Assembly: GCF_019334565.1 (NCBI RefSeq) | Contig: NZ_CP079724.1 | Span: forward strand, 641,001-705,000 | Source of the DNA: Streptococcus oralis | Lineage (GTDB): Bacteria > Bacillota > Bacilli > Lactobacillales > Streptococcaceae | DNA: 64,000 nt | Reading direction: 5' to 3' | Shown here: positions 56,784 to 64,000 of the stretch, piece after piece | How positions within the stretch are numbered: position 1 is the stretch's first letter | How the letters are laid out: each line of letters begins with the position of its first letter | The notes under the pieces: generated by a model | Told to the model about the DNA's origin: nothing | Databases searched by the model: none | Seen by the model: only the letters and a program-made list of their open reading frames with translations | Position numbers and translations under genes: made by a program

Positions 56784-57587
56784 ATGTCAAAATATAACTG
56801 GGATGAAAAGCATATCATCACCTTCCCTGAAGAAAAAGTGGCCCTCTCTACTAAGGATTTACATGTTTACTATGGTAAAAATGAATCCATCAAGGGCATC
56901 GATATGCAATTTGAAAAAAATAAAATTACAGCTTTGATTGGTCCTTCTGGATCAGGGAAATCTACTTATCTTCGCAGTCTCAATCGGATGAATGATACCA
57001 TTGATATTGCCAAGGTCACAGGTCAAATCCTCTACCGAGGGATTGATGTCAACCGTCCAGAAATCAATGTCTATGAGATGCGCAAGCATATCGGAATGGT
57101 CTTTCAACGTCCAAATCCATTTGCCAAGTCTATTTACCGCAACATCACTTTTGCTCATGAACGTGCAGGTGTTAAAGACAAGAAAGTCCTTGACGAAATT
57201 GTAGAAACCTCTCTAAGACAGGCTGCCCTTTGGGATCAGGTCAAAGACGACCTCCACAAATCAGCCTTGATGCTCTCTGGTGGACAGCAACAACGTCTCT
57301 GTATCGCTCGCGCCATCTCTGTCAAGCCAGACATCCTCTTGATGGATGAGCCAGCGTCAGCCTTGGATCCGATTGCGACAGCCCAGCTGGAAGAGACTAT
57401 GTTGGAATTGAAGAAAGACTTTACCATCATCATCGTTACCCACAGTATGCAGCAGGCAGCGCGTGCAAGTGACTACACTGGATTTTTCTACTTGGGTGAT
57501 TTGATTGAGTACGATAAGACATCCAATATTTTCCAAAATGCCAAGTTACAGTCAACCAATGACTATGTAACGGGACACTTTGGTTAG
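56784..57587 (+). CDS. pstB: Phosphate ABC transporter ATPase PstB (first paralogue)
   Basis: 267 residues. All ATPase motifs are canonical: Walker [10 protein letters not shown], signature LSGGQQQR, Walker B ILLMDEPASALD, and the switch His in VTHSMQQAAR. It powers phosphate import through PstCA. A second pstB follows 12 bp later, the tandem arrangement known in streptococci. Confidence 0.96.
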   Translation: MSKYNWDEKHIITFPEEKVALSTKDLHVYYGKNESIKGIDMQFEKNKITALIGPSGSGKSTYLRSLNRMNDTIDIAKVTGQILYRGIDVNRPEINVYEMRKHIGMVFQRPNPFAKSIYRNITFAHERAGVKDKKVLDEIVETSLRQAALWDQVKDDLHKSALMLSGGQQQRLCIARAISVKPDILLMDEPASALDPIATAQLEETMLELKKDFTIIIVTHSMQQAARASDYTGFFYLGDLIEYDKTSNIFQNAKLQSTNDYVTGHFG

Positions 57588-57599
57588 AAAGGAAACGGT

Positions 57600-58358
57600 A
57601 TGTCAGAAGCGATTTTACAGGTGTCAGACCTGTCCGTTTATTACAATAAAAAGAAGGCCTTGAATAGTGTTTCCCTTTCTTTCCAACCTAAGGAAATAAC
57701 GGCCTTGATTGGTCCTTCTGGATCAGGAAAGTCTACCCTGCTCAAAGCCATCAACCGCATGGGCGATCTAAATCCTGAGGTGACAACAACTGGCTCAGTG
57801 GTCTATAATGGTCACAATATCTACAGCCCCCGTACCGATACGGTTGAATTGCGTAAGGAAATCGGTATGGTCTTTCAACAGCCTAATCCCTTCCCTATGT
57901 CTATCTACGAAAATGTTGTCTATGGGCTGCGTATCAATGGGGTCAAGGACAAGCAAGTTCTTGATGAAGCAGTAGAAAAGGCCTTGCAACGTGCTTCTAT
58001 CTGGGATGAAGTAAAGGATCGGTTGCATGATTCGGCCATTGGTCTCTCTGGTGGACAACAACAACGTGTTTGTGTTGCTCGTGTCTTAGCAACCAGTCCG
58101 AAAATTATCCTCTTAGATGAACCAACTTCAGCTTTGGATCCTATTTCTGCAGGTAAGATTGAGGAAACCTTGTATGGTCTGAAAGATAAATACACCATGC
58201 TCTTGGTAACGCGTTCGATGCAACAAGCTTCTCGTATCTCTGATAAAACAGGATTTTTCCTAGATGGGGATTTAATCGAGTTTAACGATACGAAGAAGAT
58301 GTTCCTAGACCCACAAAACAAGGAAACAGAAGATTATATTACAGGAAAATTTGGATAA
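57600..58358 (+). CDS. pstB: Phosphate ABC transporter ATPase PstB (second paralogue, switch His replaced by Arg)
   Basis: 252 residues. Walker A (GPSGSGKST), signature (LSGGQQQR) and Walker B ([11 protein letters not shown]) are intact, but the switch position reads [10 protein letters not shown], with Arg205 (codon CGT at 58212-58214) where the first paralogue has His. That His normally contacts the gamma phosphate. The two PstB proteins may form an asymmetric dimer, or this one may hydrolyse ATP less well (inference). It follows the first pstB by 12 bp behind AGAAAGGAAA, and phoU comes next. Confidence 0.95.
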   Translation: MSEAILQVSDLSVYYNKKKALNSVSLSFQPKEITALIGPSGSGKSTLLKAINRMGDLNPEVTTTGSVVYNGHNIYSPRTDTVELRKEIGMVFQQPNPFPMSIYENVVYGLRINGVKDKQVLDEAVEKALQRASIWDEVKDRLHDSAIGLSGGQQQRVCVARVLATSPKIILLDEPTSALDPISAGKIEETLYGLKDKYTMLLVTRSMQQASRISDKTGFFLDGDLIEFNDTKKMFLDPQNKETEDYITGKFG

Positions 58359-58369
58359 GGAGTTGAATG

Positions 58370-59023
58370 ATGTTACGATCTCAATTTGAAGAAGATTTGG
58401 AGAAATTGCACAACCAGTTCTATGCTATGGGACAAGAAGTGCTCTCGCAGATCAATCGTACAGTGCGTGCCTTTGTTACGCATGACCGTGATTTGGCAAA
58501 AGAAGTCATCGAAGACGATGCAGAAGTAAATGAATATGAAGTGAAGTTGGAAAAGAAATCATTTGAAATGATTGCCCTCCAACAACCTGTTTCGCAAGAT
58601 CTTCGTACCGTCTTGACCGTTCTCAAGGCAGTTTCTGACGTGGAACGCATGGGAGATCATGCAGTGTCTATCGCTGAGGCGACCATTCGTATGAAGGGGG
58701 AGCAACGTATCCCTTCTGTTGAAGAAGAAATCAAAAAGATGGGACGCGATGTAAAAAACTTCGTTGAAGCAGCTCTAGATCTCTATCTGAATGGTTCTGT
58801 GGATCAAGCCTACGAAGTAGCGGCTATGGATGAAAAAATTAACCATTACTTTGATAACATCCGTGATTTGGCTACAGAAGAAATTAGGAAAAATCCTGAA
58901 GCTATCGTTACAGGTCGTGATTACTTCCAAGTCATTTCTTTCTTGGAGCGTATCGGAGACTACGCAAAAAATATCTGTGAATGGGTTGTTTACTTTGAAA
59001 CAGGTAAGATTGTCGAACTATAA
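58370..59023 (+). CDS. phoU: Phosphate transport regulator PhoU
   Basis: 217 residues from ATG 58370, seven bases after AAGGAG; the adjacent in-frame ATG 58367 is the alternative. The protein is all helical and has two PhoU repeats, each with the metal-binding-type pattern (VERMGDHAVSIAEA and LERIGDYAKNICEW). PhoU links Pst activity to the phosphate two-component system and limits uptake. It ends the pst operon. Confidence 0.95.
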   Translation: MLRSQFEEDLEKLHNQFYAMGQEVLSQINRTVRAFVTHDRDLAKEVIEDDAEVNEYEVKLEKKSFEMIALQQPVSQDLRTVLTVLKAVSDVERMGDHAVSIAEATIRMKGEQRIPSVEEEIKKMGRDVKNFVEAALDLYLNGSVDQAYEVAAMDEKINHYFDNIRDLATEEIRKNPEAIVTGRDYFQVISFLERIGDYAKNICEWVVYFETGKIVEL

Positions 59024-59048
59024 GAAACGGTTTAAATATACAGAACAA

Positions 59049-59080
59049 AAGGCTGATTAGAATAAATCAGTCTTCTTTTT
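59049..59080 (+). terminator. Terminator after phoU
   Basis: AAGGCTGATT (59049-59058) pairs with AATCAGTCTT (59065-59074, one G-U), then C and T's. Confidence 0.8.
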
Positions 59081-59120
59081 TATGAAAAGAATTGTTTTAC
59101 AATCAAAATCTTTAAAAGGG

Positions 59121-59149
59121 TTGACAACTATTTTTAAAAGAGTTATAAT
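59121..59149 (+). promoter_or_regulatory. Promoter of the amino-acid-binding lipoprotein gene
   Basis: Perfect TTGACA (59121-59126), 17-bp spacer, perfect TATAAT (59144-59149). Confidence 0.88.
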
Positions 59150-59180
59150 TATTCAGGAAAAACAGAAAGGTCGTTTATTT

Positions 59181-59996
59181 ATGAAGTTTAAGAAATGGAT
59201 GTTTGTTGTGTGTAGCATGCTTGCCAGCATGGTTTTGGTAGCTTGTCAGTCAGGAACGGATAGTTCCCAATCTGCTGTGGACGCTATTAAACAAAAAGGA
59301 AAGCTAGTTGTTGCGACCAGCCCAGACTATGCACCGTTTGAATTCCAAGCCTTGGTAGATGGTAAAAACCAGGTAGTTGGAGCAGATATTGATATGGCTC
59401 AAGCGATTGCGGACGAGCTTGGGGTTAAACTTGAAATCTCAAGTATGAGTTTTGACAATGTCTTGACCAGCCTTCAAACTGGAAAGGCTGACTTAGCCAT
59501 AGCAGGAATTAGTGCTACAGATGAGAGAAAGGAAGTCTTTGACTTTTCAATTCCTTACTATGAAAATAAGATGAGTTTCTTGGTTAGAAAAGCCGATTTA
59601 GACAAATACAAGGATCTTTCAAGCCTTGCAAGTGCCAATATCGCAGCTCAAAAAGGAACTGTGCCAGAAACCATGGTCAAGGAACAATTGCCAAATGCCC
59701 AGTTGACATCCTTGACCAATATGGGTGAAGCAGTCAATGAATTGCAGGCTGGAAAAGTGGATGCTGTTCATATGGATGAACCAGTGGCTCTTAGCTACGC
59801 AGGCAAAAACTCAGACCTTGTTGTTGCATCTGTTAACTTGACGATGAAAGATGGCGAAGCCAATGCCGTTGCCATCAAGAAGAATCAATCAGATTTGAAA
59901 GCAGTAGTAGATAAGGTTATCCAAAAACTAAAAGATGAAGGAACTTATCAAACCTATCTAGAAAAAGCAGCGAAACTTACAGAAGTTGAACAATAA
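59181..59996 (+). CDS. Amino-acid ABC transporter substrate-binding lipoprotein
   Basis: 271 residues from ATG 59181, behind AGAAAGG; the longer frame from 59082 runs back through the promoter. The lipobox LVAC places the lipidated Cys at residue 22. The rest is a SBP_bac_3 domain: LVVATSPDYAPFEF, GADIDMAQAIADELG, ISATDERKEVFDFS and KGTVPETM. The ligand is probably a polar amino acid. No permease or ATPase gene is next to it, so it must share one encoded elsewhere. It has a consensus promoter and a terminator shared with the minus-strand regulator. Confidence 0.92.
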   Translation: MKFKKWMFVVCSMLASMVLVACQSGTDSSQSAVDAIKQKGKLVVATSPDYAPFEFQALVDGKNQVVGADIDMAQAIADELGVKLEISSMSFDNVLTSLQTGKADLAIAGISATDERKEVFDFSIPYYENKMSFLVRKADLDKYKDLSSLASANIAAQKGTVPETMVKEQLPNAQLTSLTNMGEAVNELQAGKVDAVHMDEPVALSYAGKNSDLVVASVNLTMKDGEANAVAIKKNQSDLKAVVDKVIQKLKDEGTYQTYLEKAAKLTEVEQ

Positions 59997-59998
59997 GA

Positions 59999-60034
59999 AA
60001 AAGCAGAGTTGGACTTTAATCCAACTCTGCTTTT
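59999..60034. terminator. Bidirectional terminator overlapping the 3' end of the MocR gene
   Basis: A 15-bp perfect stem (59999-60013 / 60020-60034) with a 6-nt loop and A/T tracts. The right arm lies inside the last codons of the convergent gene. Confidence 0.9.
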
Positions 60035-61287
60035 ATGTATTGTAATAGATCTTCTAGATTTTCAAGAGTGACTTTAGCGAACTGATAAGGACAGGCGTTC
60101 AAATAAGCCTTCTCAAAAAAGTCTAGTTTGAGTGAGCTGTGTTTCAAACTGGCAATTTTAGGATAGTGTCTCAAATCAAGCAAGAGACCATCGTGTAGAG
60201 GATAGTGGGGCAAGGGACAGGTGTTTTTTTCAAGTACTTCCTTAATCTGAGCCTGATAGTTCTCTTGAAGGGTCAGTCTGGCCAGTCGATTTTTTTCAAA
60301 TAACTGGCTATCGATGTAAAGAGACAGAGCCTTTTGCATGATGAGATTGCTGTCATAGTCCAGGATATTTTTGTAGGAAACAAAGGCCTCTTTTAGGGCA
60401 TTTGGGAGAATGAGAGCGGTAATACGAAGGGCTGGAAAGAGGCTGGTTGAGAAGGACTTGATATAAATGACCCGATCCTCAGTATCCAGATAGTGGAAGG
60501 TTTGGCCCTTTCTAGGATCTAGATCCCCTAAATAGTCATCCTCTACGATGTAAACACCATACTGGTTTGCTAGATCCAGAATGGCCCTTTTTTCCTGATC
60601 AGAATAGGAATGTCCAAGAGGATAGTGGAAGCGAGGAATGGTATAGAAAAACTTGATTTTTCCAGATTTGAACTGTTCTTCCAGTTCTTCAAGGTTAATG
60701 CCATCAATTCGGCGTTCTATGGTCTGGTAGGCTAATCCCTGAGCGACCAATAGGCGGTTCATCCGGTGGTAAGTCGGTTGTTCGACCAAAATCTCAGCTC
60801 CCTCGCTCGGAAAGTTAATCTGAGAAAGGATAAAGAGAGCTTGCTGGGTGCCAGATGTTAGAACCAGTTGGTCGGGTTTACAGTAGAGGGCTTGATCAAA
60901 GAGGAGTTGATGGACAGATTGTCTAAGTTCCTCAAGGCCTTCTTGGTTGTCATAGTAGTTGAAGAGGTAGTTTTCTCGGCCTATCAGAGTTTCGTTGACA
61001 CAGAGTCGGAAGTCGTCATAGGCACTGGCATGCTCGTCAGTGACTTCGATTTCCAAGTCTTGGTGCTGTCCTTGTTCTAGAACATAGTAGCCACTTTGGG
61101 GTTTAGCATAGAGGTATTGTTCATGGCGTAATTCCAGTAGGGCTCGTTGGATAGTGTCCTTGCTACAGCTGAAGTCTTGGCTCAGTTGACGGATGGAGGG
61201 AAGTCGGCTACCTGTTGGAAATTTTCCTGATTCGATACCTTTTTTGAGAAAGGAAATGACTGCTTGGTATTTACTTTCTATCTTCAT
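60016..61287 (-). CDS. MocR-type GntR regulator with aminotransferase domain
   Basis: 423 residues. Residues 1-75 are a GntR winged helix (GSRLPSIRQLSQDFSCSKDT); the rest is a fold-type I aminotransferase domain with the PLP-binding lysine in IYIKSFSTSLFPALRI. MocR/PdxR proteins usually bind PLP and control vitamin B6 or amine metabolism; the target here is unknown. The minus-strand start ATG 61287 follows CGGAGGTCT, and a TACAAT -10 candidate is at 61318-61313. It is divergent from budA, so one 145-bp region may hold both promoters. Confidence 0.9.
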   Translation of the reverse strand: MKIESKYQAVISFLKKGIESGKFPTGSRLPSIRQLSQDFSCSKDTIQRALLELRHEQYLYAKPQSGYYVLEQGQHQDLEIEVTDEHASAYDDFRLCVNETLIGRENYLFNYYDNQEGLEELRQSVHQLLFDQALYCKPDQLVLTSGTQQALFILSQINFPSEGAEILVEQPTYHRMNRLLVAQGLAYQTIERRIDGINLEELEEQFKSGKIKFFYTIPRFHYPLGHSYSDQEKRAILDLANQYGVYIVEDDYLGDLDPRKGQTFHYLDTEDRVIYIKSFSTSLFPALRITALILPNALKEAFVSYKNILDYDSNLIMQKALSLYIDSQLFEKNRLARLTLQENYQAQIKEVLEKNTCPLPHYPLHDGLLLDLRHYPKIASLKHSSLKLDFFEKAYLNACPYQFAKVTLENLEDLLQYIKAELD

Positions 61288-61381
61288 TCCAGACCTCCGT
61301 TGATTTTGTTACATTGTACCTTTTTTTTGCCTACTTGGCAATGGGAAAAGCATTTCTCCCTTTCACAACTAGGAGCAAATG

Positions 61382-61390
61382 TGGTATACT
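61382..61390 (+). promoter_or_regulatory. Extended -10 upstream of budA
   Basis: TGGTATACT, 42 bp before the budA start. Confidence 0.5.
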
Positions 61391-61432
61391 TAGAAAGTAT
61401 GATGATTCATTGAACAGAAGATAAGAAAGAGA

Positions 61433-62164
61433 ATGGATAGAAAAGTGCAGGAACCGGTTAAATTATTTCAATACAATACTCTAGGTGCCTTAATGGCAGG
61501 TCTCTATGGTGGAACCATGACAGTGGGAGAATTGCTGGAACATGGTGACCTCGGCTTGGGAACTTTGGATTCGATTGATGGGGAGTTGATTGTCCTTGAT
61601 GGCAAAGCTTATCAAGCCAAGGGATCTGGTCAAACGCCTGAAATCGTTGAAGTGGCAGCGGATGCCCTTATTCCCTATGCAGCAGTGGTTCCTCATCAGG
61701 CAGAAGTGATTTTCCGTCAGCGCTTTGAGATGACTGATAAGGAATTAGAAAAGCGGATTGAGTCCTACTATGATGGGGAAAATCTTTTTCGTTCCATCAA
61801 GATTCATGGCGAATTTTCACAAATGCACGTACGGATGATTCCCAAATCCACACCTGATACCAAGTTTGCTGATGTGGCGACACACCAACCTGAATATAGC
61901 CGTGAAAATGTATCCGGAACTATTGTTGGATTTTGGACACCGGAGATTTTCCACGGAGTGAGTGTTGCAGGCTACCATTTGCATTTTATCTCAGATGATT
62001 TGACCTTTGGTGGGCATGTGATGGACTTTGTTATCAAAGAAGGAATGATTGAGGTTGGGGCAGTCGACCAGTTGGACCAACGCTTTCCAGTCCAAGATCG
62101 CCAGTATTTATTTGCCAAATTTAACGTTGACGAGATGAAGAAAGATATTGATAAGTCGGAATAG
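61433..62164 (+). CDS. budA: Alpha-acetolactate decarboxylase
   Basis: 243 residues. It converts alpha-acetolactate to acetoin, which draws pyruvate away from acid production and balances branched-chain amino acid synthesis. The zinc site is visible as GYHLHF and GGHVMDF, and the N-terminal FQYNTLGALMAGLY..TM is typical. The start ATG 61433 follows AAGAAAGAG. A membrane-protein gene follows after 9 bp. Confidence 0.95.
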   Translation: MDRKVQEPVKLFQYNTLGALMAGLYGGTMTVGELLEHGDLGLGTLDSIDGELIVLDGKAYQAKGSGQTPEIVEVAADALIPYAAVVPHQAEVIFRQRFEMTDKELEKRIESYYDGENLFRSIKIHGEFSQMHVRMIPKSTPDTKFADVATHQPEYSRENVSGTIVGFWTPEIFHGVSVAGYHLHFISDDLTFGGHVMDFVIKEGMIEVGAVDQLDQRFPVQDRQYLFAKFNVDEMKKDIDKSE

Positions 62165-62173
62165 GAGAAAAAG

Positions 62174-62926
62174 ATGACAGTACATATTATCCTCACCATG
62201 ATTGCTTTGGTTCTCATTCTAGTAAGTGGAACTTGGTATGCCAAAAAACGGTTTAAAATCTCTCTTGCAGTGATGGGCTTGGGGGCAATCGCATTTTTTG
62301 TTTCTTCTCAAGTGTTAGAGAAGATGGTTCACCTTCTGATACTCCATCCGCAAAAAGATGGAACCATTCCGCTTATGCAGGAGCAGCCTTTCTTATACGT
62401 CCTTTATGGGATCGCTATGGCAGCCCTCTTTGAGGAAACGGCTCGTCTTATCTTTTTTAAATGGTTGGAGAAAAAGAGAAAGCTAGAAGATCGAGATGCT
62501 TTGGCCTATGGTTTGGGACATGGGGGCTTGGAGATGCTCTATCTCGGAATGGGAAGCTTGATCAGTCTTTTGATTCTCTTTTCACTCATCCAGTCTTCAA
62601 ATACTGATGTAGCCAATCTTCTTCCAAAGTCTACACTCGAAACGGTTCAGTCTCTTTCTGTATGGCAGGTTTATTTACTAGGAGTTGAGCGTGTTCTTGC
62701 CTTGGTTCTCCAAATCGGTCTTTCCATCTGGGTTTATCAAAGTATCCGTCAAAAGAAATGGATCTACCTCCTTGCTGCCTATGGTTTGCATGCCTTGTTT
62801 GACTTGGCTCCAGCATTATCTCAGGTAGGATGGATTGCAAATCCGCTTCTAGTTGAGTTTATTCTTCTCGTAGAACTTTTAGTCTTTATCTGGCTGACAA
62901 AATCTACATTTTGGAAAAAATCATAA
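62174..62926 (+). CDS. YhfC-like integral membrane protein
   Basis: 250 residues, start ATG 62174 behind TAGGAGAAAA. About seven hydrophobic helices are present, with FEETARLIFF and GLGHGGLEMLYLG between them. The EExxR and HGxxE pattern is shared by YhfC and other putative intramembrane metalloproteases, so protease activity is possible but unproven. It is probably co-transcribed with budA. Confidence 0.78.
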   Translation: MTVHIILTMIALVLILVSGTWYAKKRFKISLAVMGLGAIAFFVSSQVLEKMVHLLILHPQKDGTIPLMQEQPFLYVLYGIAMAALFEETARLIFFKWLEKKRKLEDRDALAYGLGHGGLEMLYLGMGSLISLLILFSLIQSSNTDVANLLPKSTLETVQSLSVWQVYLLGVERVLALVLQIGLSIWVYQSIRQKKWIYLLAAYGLHALFDLAPALSQVGWIANPLLVEFILLVELLVFIWLTKSTFWKKS

Positions 62927-62947
62927 AAAGAGGGGTGACCTCTTTTT
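62925..62947 (+). terminator. Terminator after the budA operon
   Basis: AAAAAGAGG (62925-62933) pairs with CCTCTTTTT (62939-62947); it begins inside the stop codon. Confidence 0.75.
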
Positions 62948-62979
62948 TTATGTAAAGATAAAACAAGCTCTTTTTATGG

Positions 62980-63008
62980 TCGTCAAATGTCTCTAAAAAT
63001 GGTATAAT
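62980..63008 (+). promoter_or_regulatory. murB promoter
   Basis: TCGTCA (4/6), 17-bp spacer, TATAAT (63003-63008) with a TGG extension. Confidence 0.65.
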
Positions 63009-63037
63009 GGAATGAATTTTGAAAAAGGAAGAGTGAC

Positions 63038-63943
63038 ATGTCAGTAAAAGAAAAAATGCTTGAAATCCTAGAAGGAATCGATATTCGTTTTAAGGAACCC
63101 TTGAAGACCTATACCTATACCAAGGTAGGAGGTCGAGCGGATTATTTAGTTTTGCCACGCAATCGCTATGAGATGGCCCGTGTCGTCCAATTTGCCAATC
63201 AAGAGAATATTCCTTGGATGGTGCTAGGAAATGCCAGCAATATCATCGTTCGTGAAGGTGGAATCCGTGGTTTTGTTATCTTGTGTGATAAGCTTAATAA
63301 CGTTTCAGTTGATGGCTATACCATTGAAGCGGAAGCAGGAGCGAACTTGATCGAAACAACACGTATTGCCCTCCGTCATAGTTTGACTGGTTTTGAGTTT
63401 GCTTGTGGGATTCCTGGAAGCATCGGAGGAGCTGTCTTTATGAATGCGGGTGCCTATGGAGGAGAGATTGCTCATATCTTGCAGTCTTGTCAAATTTTGA
63501 CCAAGGAAGGGGAAATCGAGACCTTATCTGCCAAGGATTTGGCTTTTGGTTACCGTCATTCAGCTATTCAGGATTCTGGGGCTGTTGTTTTGTCAGCTAA
63601 ATTTGCCTTGGCTCCAGGGAATCATCAGGTTATCAAGCAAGAAATGGACCGCTTGACGCACCTACGTGAACTCAAACAACCATTAGAATACCCATCTTGT
63701 GGTTCAGTCTTTAAGCGTCCAGTTGGGCATTTTGCAGGTCAGTTGATTTCTGAGGCTGGCTTGAAAGGCTATCGAATCGGTGGTGTGGAAGTATCTGAAA
63801 AGCATGCCGGTTTTATGATCAATGTTGCTGACGGAACGGCCAAAGACTATGAAGACTTGATCCAATCTGTTATCGAAAAAGTCAAGGAACACTCAGGTGT
63901 TACCTTAGAGCGAGAAGTTCGTATCTTGGGTGAACACGAATAA
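63038..63943 (+). CDS. murB: UDP-N-acetylenolpyruvoylglucosamine reductase
   Basis: 301 residues, start ATG 63038 behind AAAAAGGAAGAG. MurB is the FAD enzyme that reduces the enolpyruvyl group to form UDP-MurNAc in peptidoglycan synthesis. FAD-binding segments [12 protein letters not shown] and GNASNIIV and the [17 protein letters not shown] loop are present; the catalytic Ser is in SCGSVFKRP. The remaining 57 bp to the window end show no start of the next gene. Confidence 0.97.
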   Translation: MSVKEKMLEILEGIDIRFKEPLKTYTYTKVGGRADYLVLPRNRYEMARVVQFANQENIPWMVLGNASNIIVREGGIRGFVILCDKLNNVSVDGYTIEAEAGANLIETTRIALRHSLTGFEFACGIPGSIGGAVFMNAGAYGGEIAHILQSCQILTKEGEIETLSAKDLAFGYRHSAIQDSGAVVLSAKFALAPGNHQVIKQEMDRLTHLRELKQPLEYPSCGSVFKRPVGHFAGQLISEAGLKGYRIGGVEVSEKHAGFMINVADGTAKDYEDLIQSVIEKVKEHSGVTLEREVRILGEHE

Positions 63944-64000
63944 CATTATTTTTACATAGCATTCAAAGATTGGGATTTTATCGCTAAATGAGGTTTAGGT

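Noticed and set aside
59082-59180. N-terminal extension of the amino-acid-binding lipoprotein
   Set aside because: It would run back through a perfect TTGACA/TATAAT promoter, and the lipoprotein signal starts at ATG 59181.

Overview
The window looks like chromosome of a Mitis-group Streptococcus (S. mitis/oralis/pneumoniae relatives). The reasons are a low-GC coding style, a BgaA-type beta-galactosidase whose catalytic glutamates fall at the pneumococcal positions, YSIRK signal peptides, LPNTG cell-wall anchors, and gene orders I remember from pneumococcus (miaA-hflX-x-rnz-SDR; queA/nagB; hprK-lgt; spx-suhB-rsmF; pstSCABB-phoU; murB). The species cannot be fixed from sequence alone. No rRNA, tRNA, CRISPR array or intact transposase was seen.

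Layout. 1-2.9 kb: the 3' end of a peptide-maturation cassette (radical SAM/SPASM enzyme plus one-piece ABC exporter), followed by a small gene that looks frameshifted. 3.1-7.9 kb: housekeeping block (DUF3042 on minus, then miaA, hflX, an unknown, rnz, SDR). 8-10 kb: an accessory patch with an ankyrin-repeat protein and a broken neopullulanase gene fused to a duplicated copy of the SDR 3' end. 10-26.6 kb: a surface-protein island with bgaA and two large Cna/SpaA-type LPNTG adhesins, one carrying near-identical 342-bp repeats. 26.8-34.7 kb: housekeeping genes including a tRNA-modification pair (ytqA/ytqB type, MnmL/MnmM), an Na+/H+ antiporter, a YihY protein, queA and nagB. 35-42 kb: a giant CshA-like fibrillar adhesin with about 16 repeats. 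42.3-45 kb: methyltransferase, peptidase-E-like protein, rpsU and an Imm49-like protein. 45-53.9 kb: hprK-lgt-DUF948-YtxH; hemW-thioesterase-HAD-TIGR01906; spx-UPF0223-IMPase-rsmF. 54-59 kb: the phosphate uptake operon pstS-C-A-B-B-phoU. 59-64 kb: amino-acid-binding lipoprotein, a MocR-type regulator, budA, a YhfC-like membrane protein and murB.

The genes together describe a host-surface commensal. bgaA strips galactose from host glycans and has a CcpA (cre) site in its leader; nagB feeds amino sugars to glycolysis and has a NagR-like operator inside its promoter; HPr kinase links sugar state to CcpA. The adhesins are sortase substrates, but no sortase lies in the window.

Points most worth a second look: the RiPP-type cassette cut by the left edge; three genes (DUF3397, ytqA/mnmL, hemW) whose extended -10 promoters predict mRNAs starting at or within a base of the start codon; an Arg in place of the switch His in one of two PstB paralogues; the mosaic duplication around the ankyrin gene; and the repeat arrays of the adhesins.
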